Source of the DNA: JAJYSO01 sp964586655
GTDB lineage: Bacteria; Bacteroidota; Bacteroidia; Flavobacteriales; Flavobacteriaceae
NCBI GenBank assembly: GCA_964586655.1
Contig: CAZPGY010000028.1
Location: 1-21,223 of the forward strand
Length of the DNA: 21,223 nucleotides
Direction of reading: 5' to 3'
The notes under the pieces were generated by a model. That model was not told where the DNA came from. It ran no database searches and worked only from the letters and a program-made list of their open reading frames with translations. Numbering within the stretch: the stretch's first letter is position 1; every line of letters begins with the position of its first letter. Positions 6,900 through 14,773 of the stretch are shown here, piece by piece. The position numbers and the translations under genes were made by a program.

Positions 6900-7357
6900 C
6901 TTTTTTTGTTTTTAGCATTCATATCTCGGCCTTCGTCAATAGCCTGTAAAGTATCCAAATGATTGAGATACTTGAGATTCTCTTTACTCTCTTCTGCCGC
7001 ACCTCCCATGATCATAAACAGGCCTTTTGTATTTTCAATCATCTCCTCATTGCCTTGCAAATTTTCCGTTCCCTCAGAAGCAAACGGCTGAATAACCCAA
7101 AGACCCGCAATGACAGCGGCGGTAATTGCCCCGGCTTTTAACCAACGGTATGACTTGGGTTTGGGTAAATAAATATCGGCCTGTGAGGTCTTTTGTTGTT
7201 CTTGGTCAAAAAAACCAAACCAGGCCCGGTACATCTCCAAGTCCTCGGGAATATTCTCTACGCTTGTAAAATATTCACGAAGCTCAGCCTCTTCCTCCAA
7301 GCTGGTCATCCCTTCGAGGTATTTTTCCAGTAACTCATTAATGCTCTGCCCTTCCAT
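6896..7357 (-). CDS. Anti-sigma-factor-like single-pass membrane protein
   Basis: The 153-residue protein has the topology of an anti-sigma factor: a cytoplasmic N-terminal part of about 70 residues opening with the helix LLEKYLEGMTSLEEEAELREYF (the usual Bacteroidota anti-sigma/FecR N-terminal pattern YLEGxTSxEEExxL), one transmembrane helix at about 72-92 (WLKAGAITAAVIAGLWVIQPF), and a short acidic periplasmic tail of about 60 residues. It lacks the FecR domain that follows in TonB-linked systems and no zinc-binding HxxxCxxC motif is seen. Its start lies 20 bases inside the sigma gene, implying translational coupling. Role assigned from topology and context rather than a recognised domain. 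Confidence 0.7.
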   Translation of the reverse strand: MEGQSINELLEKYLEGMTSLEEEAELREYFTSVENIPEDLEMYRAWFGFFDQEQQKTSQADIYLPKPKSYRWLKAGAITAAVIAGLWVIQPFASEGTENLQGNEEMIENTKGLFMIMGGAAEESKENLKYLNHLDTLQAIDEGRDMNAKNKKR

Positions 7358-7853
7358 AGCGCTGTATCTTTAACATTTTTGTTCTTAATTTTTTCCGCGC
7401 TCGCGATAAAGCCACACGAATAGCGGTCTCTTTCATATCCAAAATCTCGGCCATCTCCTTGTATTCCATCTGTTCAATGTCGCGTAGCTGTATCAGCGTT
7501 TGCTCGTGCTTAGACAAGGTCTTGAGAAGCACTTTGACAATATGAAGCTCGTCTTTGGCCTCTATCTGCTTTTGCAAAGATTGATGGTGCCCTTCATAAT
7601 TATTATGAACAATACGCAAATTATTATTGCCCTTTAACTTGAGCTGGTCAATACAGTAGTTTTTGGTCATGGTGATGGCAAAAGCTTCCGGATTGTCATA
7701 GGTCTTCAATTTCTTTCGAATCTTCCACAACTTTAGAATCACTTCTTGCGTAGCATCTTCCGCAGCATCCCGAGAGACCAAATAACGCCGTGAAAGCCTG
7801 AATATTCGATCCTGAAGGGGTTGTACGAATTTTAAAAATGCTTGCTGATTCAT
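7338..7853 (-). CDS. ECF-type RNA polymerase sigma factor (sigma-70 family)
   Basis: A 171-residue extracytoplasmic-function sigma factor that would direct RNA polymerase to a small regulon. Region 2 spans about residues 10-80 (RIFRLSRRYLVSRDAAEDATQEVILKLWK... PEAFAITMTKNYCIDQLK), which contacts the -10 element and core. Region 4 spans about 105-160, with the helix-turn-helix LRDIEQMEYKEMAEILDMKETAIRVALSRARKKL that reads the -35 element. No extra C-terminal domain is present. It heads the operon sigma, anti-sigma-like, DUF4252, DUF4252 and is divergent from an S41 protease gene with 146 bases between starts. Such factors usually autoregulate; I could not define its promoter motif. Confidence 0.92.
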   Translation of the reverse strand: MNQQAFLKFVQPLQDRIFRLSRRYLVSRDAAEDATQEVILKLWKIRKKLKTYDNPEAFAITMTKNYCIDQLKLKGNNNLRIVHNNYEGHHQSLQKQIEAKDELHIVKVLLKTLSKHEQTLIQLRDIEQMEYKEMAEILDMKETAIRVALSRARKKLRTKMLKIQRYGRAEH

Positions 7854-7999
7854 AAGTAATGCAATATCGCCTTGTTCTATACTAATGACGATTCAAGATT
7901 TATTTTGTTACAATTTACCTCAATTTAAAAAAAATGTGCTTAGTTTTATAACATCCAAATAATAATTTTCCCTGTATAACAGACCTCTAAAATTTGAAT

Positions 8000-9451
8000 A
8001 TGCGGTCAACAATAAAACACAACAAACCGAGAACCATCGCCATCGTAGCCTTACTTTTTCTATTGCTGAGCTTTTCTGCCTGCTTTGATGATTTTGACGA
8101 TGTTTTTCAGCCTCCTTCGGCCTTGAGCATCAAAAAATTTGTTTACCGCGGCATGAAAACTTTCTATCTCTACAAAAGTGAAGATCCCGTTTTAGGTAAT
8201 AATTATTTTGAAAGCCGGGAAGAATTGGAGGCCTACCTCAACAACTTTAATTCTCCCGAAGAGTTTTTCTACAGCTTGCGCTCCGAACAGGATCGCTTTA
8301 GCATCATCGTTCCCGATTTTCACAAGCTGGAAAAAGCCTTAAACGGTATCCGCCTAAATAATGGAATGGAATTTGGCTTGGTCAAAATTCCAAGTACCGG
8401 ACAAGTTTTTGGTTATGTGCGCTATGTACTGCCCAATTCTTCAGCAGCCACACAAGGCATAGAACGCGGAATGCTTTTTAACCGCATTGACGGCACCGAA
8501 CTCTCCGCAAGTAATTATTCCGATTTGCTGGCTCCAGATTCTTATACCATTGGCTTGGCAACACTGAACAATGACACACTCACTCCCCTGCCGCAAAGCA
8601 TCACACTAACCAAAACACAGCTGTCAGAAAACCCCATACACCTCCACAAAATCATAGATACCCTGGGGCACCACATCGGATACTTGATGTATAACGGTTT
8701 TATTTCTCGATTTAATAGTGAGCTCAACAGTGTTTTTGCCGATTTTAAAGCCGCAGGCGTCACCGATTTGGTCATTGATTTGCGTTATAATCCGGGAGGA
8801 AGCATCGAAACCAGTAAAGATTTGGCCAGTATGATTACCGGACAATTTGAAGGCGAATTATTTATCACCGAGGTTTTTAACAACAATTTTGAAGACCAAA
8901 AAATATACTTTGACAACAACATCCACACCGGTGCCGGCATCAACAGCCTTCAGCTCAGCAAAGTTTACATCCTTACCACGCAAAGCACAGCATCGGCCAG
9001 TGAATTGTTAATCAACGGACTGAATGCTTATATCGATGTGATTCAAATTGGAGAACGCACCGTTGGAAAGTTTCAGGGCTCCATCACGGTTTATGATTCC
9101 CCCGATTTTACGCGGGCAAATGTTCGTCCCGGCCACACTTATGCCATGCAACCCTTAATTTTAAAAACGGTAAACGCCAATGGCTTTACAGATTTTGTCG
9201 ATGGCTTGGTTCCCGATATTGAACAACACGAAATTTATGCCGATCTCGGTCAGTTGGGAAATCCAAATGAAAGGCTACTGCACACGGCCATCCAACACAT
9301 TATCGGTCCCCCAACAAGACCCGCCGCCCAAACTACTTTTGGTCGGTTTGAACAAATAGGAGAAAGCGGAATGAACCAACCCACTTATCAACGCATGTAC
9401 TCCGAATGGACAAAATCCCTCAAATCGAACACCAAAGTTTCAATCCCATGA
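8000..9451 (+). CDS. S41 family C-terminal-processing peptidase lipoprotein with PDZ domain
   Basis: A 483-residue serine protease of family S41 (Tsp/CtpA type), predicted to be a membrane-anchored lipoprotein: the signal ends LLLSFSAC with Cys at 28. A PDZ-like substrate-binding segment is centred near residues 140-180 (SSAATQGIERGMLFNRIDGTEL). The protease core carries VIDLRYNPGG at about 258-267, the STASASE motif with the likely nucleophile Ser332, and GERTVGKFQG with the general-base Lys357. The Ser-Lys separation of 25 residues equals that in E. coli Tsp. The ATG at 8000 is preferred over an in-frame TTG two codons upstream. Its stop overlaps the next gene's ATG (ATGA). It is divergent from the sigma-factor operon. 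Confidence 0.9.
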   Translation: MRSTIKHNKPRTIAIVALLFLLLSFSACFDDFDDVFQPPSALSIKKFVYRGMKTFYLYKSEDPVLGNNYFESREELEAYLNNFNSPEEFFYSLRSEQDRFSIIVPDFHKLEKALNGIRLNNGMEFGLVKIPSTGQVFGYVRYVLPNSSAATQGIERGMLFNRIDGTELSASNYSDLLAPDSYTIGLATLNNDTLTPLPQSITLTKTQLSENPIHLHKIIDTLGHHIGYLMYNGFISRFNSELNSVFADFKAAGVTDLVIDLRYNPGGSIETSKDLASMITGQFEGELFITEVFNNNFEDQKIYFDNNIHTGAGINSLQLSKVYILTTQSTASASELLINGLNAYIDVIQIGERTVGKFQGSITVYDSPDFTRANVRPGHTYAMQPLILKTVNANGFTDFVDGLVPDIEQHEIYADLGQLGNPNERLLHTAIQHIIGPPTRPAAQTTFGRFEQIGESGMNQPTYQRMYSEWTKSLKSNTKVSIP

Positions 9452-10236
9452 AAAACTATCTCCTCCTGCTGGGCGTTTTATTTCTCTTATCCGGCTGCAA
9501 GAATAAAACGGAAGCACATAAAAATTCTTCAACACCAAAAAAAACCTCCGTACAAACCCCAAAAACCCCGGCCGAAAAAGTAGCCTTTAAAGCAGCTCGT
9601 GCCCACCATGAAAAAAATTTTACTTCCCAAAAGGCAATCGCATTCACCCTGGAAGTGAAACAAAATAACGGCACAAAATTCCAAGCGAACATCAGCTTTT
9701 TAACCGATTTGAGTAAAATTAAAGTCACAAAAAATGACGGCACTACGCTCATCCACAATCAGGGGGAAAGCGCATACTTCCCCAAAGACAAAAACTACAA
9801 AAATGCCAAGCGGGATTTATGGATTTGGGCCACCATTTTCAGTCTGCCTTTTAAATTGAACGATCCTGCAAGAACTTGGAATCACAAAAGCACATAAATT
9901 TTCAAAACCCAAGAATATGAGACCATAAAAGGCGAATGGACGACAGTAATCACCAAGTCTGCGGTACAACTTTATATAGCACCGGGCACCGGATTTTTAA
10001 CTGCTGCCGTATTTCCCAACACTTCGGCACTTAAAGAAACCCCTGCCGTGGTCTATGACAACTTCTTTTCCTACAGTGGCATCGCCGTGGCCAAAAACTG
10101 GATTTTTTATCATTGGTCTGCCGAAAAAGGAATTTACGGCCCTCCGCAAGGAAAGGTGACCCTTAAAAAGCTTCGTTTTTTCAACCCCCGACCAAATTTC
10201 TTTACGATTCCCGAGAAAGCCGTCTCCCTTGACTAA
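9448..10236 (+). pseudogene. DUF6503 family lipoprotein gene interrupted by one in-frame stop
   Basis: Translation from ATG 9448 gives a lipoprotein signal (LLLLGVLFLLSGC, Cys 17) and about 149 residues ending ...LNDPARTWNHKST before a TAA at 9895-9897. Beyond that codon the same frame stays open for 112 more codons to the TAA at 10234-10236 and reads as ordinary protein (KGEWTTVITK, AVVYDNFFSYSGIAVAKNWIFYHW, FFNPRP). Together the halves resemble one full DUF6503-family protein of about 262 residues. A single substitution to AAA, CAA or GAA would restore it. Upstream, its ATG overlaps the S41 peptidase stop by four bases. It may be a recent pseudogene, a sequencing error, or two products; an earlier in-frame ATG at 9406 lies inside the peptidase gene and would spoil the signal peptide. 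Confidence 0.75.
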
Positions 10237-10285
10237 GCCTAAAAATATTTTTACCGAAAATCAATCCCATGAAACCGATAATCGG

Positions 10286-10317
10286 TATTGCGGTAAACAA
10301 TTATCCGTTTATCTTTG
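10286..10317 (+). promoter_or_regulatory. Promoter of the thrS-infC-rpmI-rplT operon
   Basis: TATTG ending at 10290 is followed after 19 bases by TATCTTTG (10310-10317), an exact TAnnTTTG box. This is the best match in the window to the flavobacterial TTG-N17-23-TAnnTTTG promoter. Transcription would start near 10323, giving a leader of about 15 bases before the thrS ATG, too short for a T-box or attenuator. Confidence 0.7.
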
Positions 10318-10337
10318 CAGCTTATTAATAGGACGTT

Positions 10338-12284
10338 ATGATTGAGATTACTTTACCCGATGGTAGTATAAAGAAATTTGAACACGGAACCACCCCCATG
10401 GAGGTTGCCGAAAGCATCAGTCAAGGATTGGCGCGTCAGGTGATTTCTGCCAAGTTTAATCGGCAGACCGTAGAAACCCAAACCCCTTTGCAAGAAGATG
10501 GCAGCCTGGTGCTGTACACTTGGAAAGATGAAGAGGGGAAAAAGGCATTTTGGCACAGTTCGGCCCACGTAATGGCACAGGCCTTAAAAGAACTTTACCC
10601 TCAAGTAAAACTCACCATCGGCCCTCCTATTGACCAAGGGTTTTATTATGATATTGATCCCAATGGGGAAAAGATATCTGAAAACGATTTCCCGAAAATC
10701 GAAAAGAAAATGCTGGAAATTGCCCGCGGCAAACACGATTTTAAAATGCGGAAAGTCACTAAGCAAGAAGCCTTAGATTTTTATAAACAGGAGGAAAACC
10801 CTTATAAAGTAGAACTCATTGAGAACCTGAAAGACGGAGACATTACTTTTTGTGACCACAGTACTTTTACCGATTTGTGCCGCGGCGGACATATTCCAAA
10901 CACCAAAATCATCAAAGCGGTAAAATTGATGAATATTGCCGGTGCTTACTGGCGCGGTGATGAGAAAAATCCGCAGCTGACCCGTATTTACGGAATCACT
11001 TTTCCCAAACAAAAGGAACTCAAAAAACACCTCAAACTCTTAGAAGAGGCTAAAGAACGCGACCATAGAAAACTGGGGCGCGAACTCGAACTGTTCACCT
11101 TTTCTCAAAAAGTGGGACAAGGCCTGCCGCTATGGCTGCCAAAAGGCGCCGCCCTGCGCAACAGACTGGAAGATTTTCTAAAAAAAGCCCAACAAAAAGC
11201 GGGCTATGAAATGGTCGTTACACCACATATTGGCCACAAAGAACTCTATGTCACCTCCGGTCATTATGCCAAATATGGGGAAGACAGCTTTCAACCCATA
11301 CAAACCCCTAATGAGGGAGAAGAATTTTTATTAAAACCCATGAACTGCCCCCATCATTGTGAAATTTATAAATCCAATGCATGGAGCTATCGCGACTTGC
11401 CCAAGCGTTTTGCTGAGTTTGGTACGGTATATCGATATGAGCAAAGTGGCGAATTGCACGGCCTGACCCGAGTGCGTGGATTTACCCAAGACGATGCCCA
11501 CATTTTCTGCTTGCCCGATCAGCTGGATGAGGAATTTAAAAACGTTATCGATTTAACCCTCTATGTGTTTAATTCCCTTGGTTTTGAAAACTTTACCGCC
11601 CAAGTTTCCTTGCGAGACCCCGAGAAAAAAGAAAACTATATCGGAAGTGACGAAAACTGGGAAAAAGCAGAAAAAGCCATCATCAATGCTGCCAAAGAAA
11701 AAGGTTTGAACTATGTATTGGAAGAAGGCGAAGCAGCCTTCTACGGTCCTAAACTCGATTTTATGGTCAAAGACGCCTTGGGCAGAAGCTGGCAATTGGG
11801 AACTATTCAAGTAGATTACAACCTGCCCGAACGTTTTGAATTAACCTATAAAGGCAAGGACAATGAGCTGCATCGCCCGGTCATGATTCACCGTGCTCCT
11901 TTTGGCAGCATGGAGCGTTTTATAGCCATCTTGCTGGAGCACACCAAAGGAAATTTCCCCTTATGGCTTATGCCCGAACAGGTTATAATCTTATCTTTAA
12001 GTGAAAAATATGAGAATTATACCAAAAAAGTTTTAACTTTACTCGAAAATGACGAAATTCGCGGACTCATTGACAACCGTAGTGAAACCATCGGCAAAAA
12101 GATTAGAGAAGCCGAAGTGACCAAAACCCCATACATGTTGATTGTAGGGGAACAAGAAGAAAAAGAAGGCACGGTTTCGGTAAGAAAACACGGTGGGAAA
12201 GACTTGGGTGTGATGAGCATCGAAGAATTCTCGGCCTTGCTCAAACGTGAAATCAAGGCCACTGTCAAAGAATTTAAAGTTTAA
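10338..12284 (+). CDS. thrS: Threonine--tRNA ligase
   Basis: This class II aminoacyl-tRNA synthetase charges tRNA-Thr in the cytoplasm; 648 residues matches the usual bacterial length. Domains in order: TGS (about 1-62), editing/SAD domain (63-225) with HSSAH at 73-77 and CRGGH at 181-185 which remove mis-attached serine, the catalytic core (about 245-540), and the anticodon-binding domain (about 545-645). In the core, the zinc ligands are Cys337 (MNCPHH), His388 (DDAHIF) and His518 (HRAPFGSMERF, which is also motif 3); motif 2 is RFAEFGTVYRYEQSGELHGLTRVRGF at 357-382. All functional residues are present. It is the first gene of the operon with infC, rpmI and rplT, as in many bacteria. Confidence 0.98.
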   Translation: MIEITLPDGSIKKFEHGTTPMEVAESISQGLARQVISAKFNRQTVETQTPLQEDGSLVLYTWKDEEGKKAFWHSSAHVMAQALKELYPQVKLTIGPPIDQGFYYDIDPNGEKISENDFPKIEKKMLEIARGKHDFKMRKVTKQEALDFYKQEENPYKVELIENLKDGDITFCDHSTFTDLCRGGHIPNTKIIKAVKLMNIAGAYWRGDEKNPQLTRIYGITFPKQKELKKHLKLLEEAKERDHRKLGRELELFTFSQKVGQGLPLWLPKGAALRNRLEDFLKKAQQKAGYEMVVTPHIGHKELYVTSGHYAKYGEDSFQPIQTPNEGEEFLLKPMNCPHHCEIYKSNAWSYRDLPKRFAEFGTVYRYEQSGELHGLTRVRGFTQDDAHIFCLPDQLDEEFKNVIDLTLYVFNSLGFENFTAQVSLRDPEKKENYIGSDENWEKAEKAIINAAKEKGLNYVLEEGEAAFYGPKLDFMVKDALGRSWQLGTIQVDYNLPERFELTYKGKDNELHRPVMIHRAPFGSMERFIAILLEHTKGNFPLWLMPEQVIILSLSEKYENYTKKVLTLLENDEIRGLIDNRSETIGKKIREAEVTKTPYMLIVGEQEEKEGTVSVRKHGGKDLGVMSIEEFSALLKREIKATVKEFKV

Positions 12285-12302
12285 TCATAAAAACCTAAAA
12301 CA

Positions 12303-12857
12303 ATCGGTAGAAGAAGATCAAGAAAGCCTTTCCGAAAAAGAAAGCAGGACAAGCATCGTATTAACGATAAAATTAAGGCAAAGAAAGTGCGCCTGGTAGG
12401 GGATAATGTCGAAATGGACATTTACCCCATAGCTAAAGCACAGGCTATTGCCGACGAACTGGGTGTGGATTTGGTAGAGATTTCACCAAAAGCCGACCCC
12501 CCGGTAGTCAAGGCTATGGATTATAAAAAGTTCCTTTTTGAGCAAAAAAAGCGGGAAAAGGCAAGAAAAGCCAAAGCATCAAAAGTCGTGAACAAAGAAA
12601 TACGCTTTGGTCCCAATACCGATGATCACGATTATGAGTTCAAAAAGAACCATGCCTTGCGTTTTTTAAAAGACGGTGCCAAGCTAAAGGCTTATGTCTT
12701 TTTTAAAGGACGTTCCATTGTCTTTAAAGACAAGGGGAAAATTTTATTATTGCGTTTGGCCCAAGATTTGGAAGACTACGGAAAAGTAGAACAGATGCCC
12801 AAATTGGAAGGCAAGCGCATGACCATGTTGATGGCTCCCAAAAAACAAAAGAAATAA
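12303..12857 (+). CDS. infC: Translation initiation factor IF-3, probable AUC start
   Basis: IF-3 binds the 30S subunit, prevents 50S joining and checks the start codon. The N domain ends with KAKKVRLVGDNVE and the linker/C domain contains DLVEISPKADPPVVKAMDYKKFLFEQKK and EIRFGPNTDDHDYEFKKNHALRFL. The frame is open back to a stop at 12288 and the conserved N-terminal extension (GRRRSRKPFRKRKQDKHRIN) is encoded before the first GTG at 12387, so that GTG would cut off the HRIN block found in nearly all IF-3 proteins. No ATG exists in this interval; ATC at 12303 gives 184 residues, the normal length. Non-AUG starts (AUU, AUC) are a known autoregulatory feature of infC. ATT at 12360 or 12372 are weaker choices. 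Confidence 0.93.
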   Translation: MGRRRSRKPFRKRKQDKHRINDKIKAKKVRLVGDNVEMDIYPIAKAQAIADELGVDLVEISPKADPPVVKAMDYKKFLFEQKKREKARKAKASKVVNKEIRFGPNTDDHDYEFKKNHALRFLKDGAKLKAYVFFKGRSIVFKDKGKILLLRLAQDLEDYGKVEQMPKLEGKRMTMLMAPKKQKK

Positions 12858-12897
12858 TACCAATTATAGAGCAAAAGCAAAATTAAAGTTTAGAAAA

Positions 12898-13095
12898 ATG
12901 CCAAAACAAAAAACAAATTCCAGTGCCAAAAAACGTTTTAAAGTTACGGCCAACGGAAAAATCAAAAGAAAGCACGCTTTTAAAAGCCACATTTTGACCA
13001 AAAAGTCAAAGAAGCGCAAAAAAGCTTTAACCAAAAGCACCACCGTGCACAAAGCTGACAAAAACAACGTCAAGCTTCAATTGAGAATGAAGTAA
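12898..13095 (+). CDS. rpmI: 50S ribosomal protein bL35
   Basis: The 65-residue, highly basic product is bL35: it opens MPKQKTNSSAKKRFKVTANGKIKRKHAFKSHILTKKS and carries the conserved KSHILTKKSKKRKK segment, with the usual length. It lies between infC (40 bases upstream) and rplT (107 bases downstream), the standard IF3-L35-L20 order. In E. coli and B. subtilis this cluster is autoregulated by L20; whether that holds here is not shown. Confidence 0.97.
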   Translation: MPKQKTNSSAKKRFKVTANGKIKRKHAFKSHILTKKSKKRKKALTKSTTVHKADKNNVKLQLRMK

Positions 13096-13138
13096 GTTTA
13101 TTTTATTCGGTTGAAATTAATAACTAATTAAAAACCCT

Positions 13139-13182
13139 GGAGCGGGCTCACAAAGTATTCCGACCAACTTGGAATCGCCTCC
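13139..13182 (+). promoter_or_regulatory. Nested RNA stem-loop in the rpmI-rplT spacer
   Basis: In the spacer before rplT, GGAGCG (13139-13144) can pair with CGCCTCC (13176-13182, one bulged C), enclosing a second hairpin in which ATTCC (13157-13161) pairs with GGAAT (13171-13175) around a nine-base loop. It ends 20 bases before the rplT ATG and has no following T-run, so a translational regulatory role is more likely than termination. It could be an autoregulatory L20 site; this is inference. Confidence 0.4.
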
Positions 13183-13202
13183 TACAAAAAACATTAAAAA
13201 TT

Positions 13203-13547
13203 ATGCCAAGATCAGTAAACTCAGTTGCTTCTCGCGCAAGACGCAAAAAAGTAATGAAGCACGCCAAAGGTTACTTTGGAAGACGTAAAAACGTTTGGAC
13301 AGTAGCCAAAAATGCGGTAGAAAAAGGAATGCAATATTCTTATCGCGACCGCAAAACCAAAAAAAGAAATTTCCGATCCCTATGGATTATGCGTATCAAC
13401 GCCGGAGCAAGACAACACGGAATGTCATACTCCAAATTCATGGGACAACTCAAAGCCAATAATATCGAACTCAACCGCAAGGTACTGGCCGATTTGGCAA
13501 TGAATCACCCCAAAGCTTTTGAAGCTATAGTGAAGAAAGTAAAATAA
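13203..13547 (+). CDS. rplT: 50S ribosomal protein bL20
   Basis: The 114-residue protein is bL20, which binds 23S rRNA directly early in 50S assembly. Diagnostic segments are MPRSVNSVASRARRKKVMKHAKGYFGRRKNVWTVAKNAVEKGMQYSYRDRKTKKRNFRSLWIMRINAGAR and the C-terminal globular part (MGQLKANNIELNRKVLADLAMNHPKAFEAIV). Length and motifs are standard. It ends the thrS operon; a hairpin terminator begins 25 bases after the stop. Confidence 0.98.
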   Translation: MPRSVNSVASRARRKKVMKHAKGYFGRRKNVWTVAKNAVEKGMQYSYRDRKTKKRNFRSLWIMRINAGARQHGMSYSKFMGQLKANNIELNRKVLADLAMNHPKAFEAIVKKVK

Positions 13548-13572
13548 TTCAACGCTTTTGCTCTATTCTTTT

Positions 13573-13610
13573 AAAATCCTTCTCATTCTGAGGAGGATTT
13601 TCTATTTTTA
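13573..13610 (+). terminator. Terminator of the thrS-rplT operon
   Basis: AAAATCCTTCTCA (13573-13585) pairs with TGAGGAGGATTTT (13589-13601) around the three-base loop TTC, with a single G-T wobble in 13 pairs, followed by CTATTTTTA. It sits directly before the OmpA-family gene. Confidence 0.85.
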
Positions 13611-13615
13611 GCCCT

Positions 13616-14593
13616 ATGCCATTAAAAAAATATTTCTTCCTGGCTTTTGTGCTGTTCGGTTTTCCGGCTTTTTCACAAATTGAACCGGACCTCAGCCTGT
13701 TTAAAAAATTTTATAAGCTCGGAAAAAATGAAGAAATATTTGTGCCCCTGGGCAAAATCGCCTTTGCCGATACCGTAGTCGCTTTTGACCCCGGAGACCC
13801 TTGGGCACGCCCTCCGTTCCACGATCCCAAAAATATCGTCGGCGAACCCGATTATACCACTTGGCGCACCAAAGATCCAAAATATGTCTCCATTGGATGC
13901 GGCGGCTCCCTCACCATCAAGTTTACCGATAATGGATTTATAGATATCGAAGGGCCCGATCTGGTCTTCTTTGAAGTGGGGCCCTCCATCGAACCCTTTA
14001 GGCTGCAAATCTCTGTGGATGGCCAAAAATGGTATACCTTGGGCCATGTAGAAGGTGGAAAATCTACGGTGGACATCGCACAGTTTATCCGACCGGTGGA
14101 TCCCCCGCGGGTGTATTATTACATTCGCATCACTGACCTTAAGTTTGTTTGTGGAGGACCTACGCCGGGTTCTGATATCGATGCTATTGGCGCCATTGGG
14201 GCGGTCATTAAACTGAGCCTGGATGCCAAAGTGCTCTTTGATACCGATAAATATTCCCTGCGTGAACAAGCCCGGAAATCTATCAAAGATTTAGCCCGAA
14301 AAATTTTGGCTATCCCCAAAGCAAAAATCGTCATCAATGGCTATACCGACAGCGATGGGGATTATGACTACAACATGATTTTGGGACAAAACAGGGCCAT
14401 CAGCGTTCGACAATACCTGAAAAATCTGATTGATGAGCGCGGAGATTATACCTTTAAAATAGAATCCTTTGGAGAGAGCCAACCTTTTGAAAAAAACACC
14501 ACTCCCGAAGGAAAACAACAAAACAGAAGGGTGGAAATTATTGTTTTCCCCAGCAAGGATTTTTACAAACCACCTCAAAAAAAATCGAAGTGA
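13616..14593 (+). CDS. Secreted OmpA-family (peptidoglycan-binding) protein
   Basis: A 325-residue exported protein: signal peptide at about 1-20 (FFLAFVLFGFPAFS before QIEPD), an N-terminal domain of about 170 residues (35-195), and a C-terminal OmpA-like domain (about 205-315). The OmpA part is recognised by VLFDTDKYSL, then INGYTDSDGDYDYNMILGQNRAISVRQYL with the peptidoglycan-contacting Asp and Arg positions, and ends GKQQNRRVEI. Such domains hold envelope proteins to the cell wall. The N-terminal domain (VAFDPGDPWARPPFHDP...VSIGCGGSLTIKF...DGQKWYTLGHVEG) looks like a discoidin-like beta-sandwich seen in some surface proteins, but I cannot name it firmly. It has its own start just after the ribosomal operon terminator. 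Confidence 0.88.
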   Translation: MPLKKYFFLAFVLFGFPAFSQIEPDLSLFKKFYKLGKNEEIFVPLGKIAFADTVVAFDPGDPWARPPFHDPKNIVGEPDYTTWRTKDPKYVSIGCGGSLTIKFTDNGFIDIEGPDLVFFEVGPSIEPFRLQISVDGQKWYTLGHVEGGKSTVDIAQFIRPVDPPRVYYYIRITDLKFVCGGPTPGSDIDAIGAIGAVIKLSLDAKVLFDTDKYSLREQARKSIKDLARKILAIPKAKIVINGYTDSDGDYDYNMILGQNRAISVRQYLKNLIDERGDYTFKIESFGESQPFEKNTTPEGKQQNRRVEIIVFPSKDFYKPPQKKSK

Positions 14594-14773
14594 CCCCGAA
14601 TTCCAAAAGTATCGCAGGGCACTAACCTAAAAGAAATAACCTTGCAAACGCAACAGTAGAGTTTAGAAAACAAGGAGTGAGAAAAAATTACTAATACACA
14701 ATGCGTTGATTGTCAGTATATTGAATCTTTATGCTGATTGATACCAAATTGACGTAAAAGTGAATTAAAAACC

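Noticed and set aside
9406..9897. Lipoprotein start at ATG 9406
   Set aside because: It would place 14 extra residues before the lipoprotein signal and overlap the S41 gene by 46 bases; ATG 9448 gives a standard signal and an ATGA coupling overlap.
10237..10337. T-box or attenuator leader for thrS
   Set aside because: The best promoter leaves only about 15 bases of leader, and no specifier-loop or antiterminator structure is visible.
12387..12857. IF-3 starting at GTG 12387 (156 residues)
   Set aside because: This start removes the conserved N-terminal HRIN-containing segment encoded just upstream in the same open frame; a non-AUG start at 12303 fits family length much better.
13673..14269. 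198-codon open frame antisense to the OmpA-family gene
   Set aside because: Lies entirely within a gene with clear signal peptide and OmpA motifs; no recognisable domain and it reads as a frame shadow.
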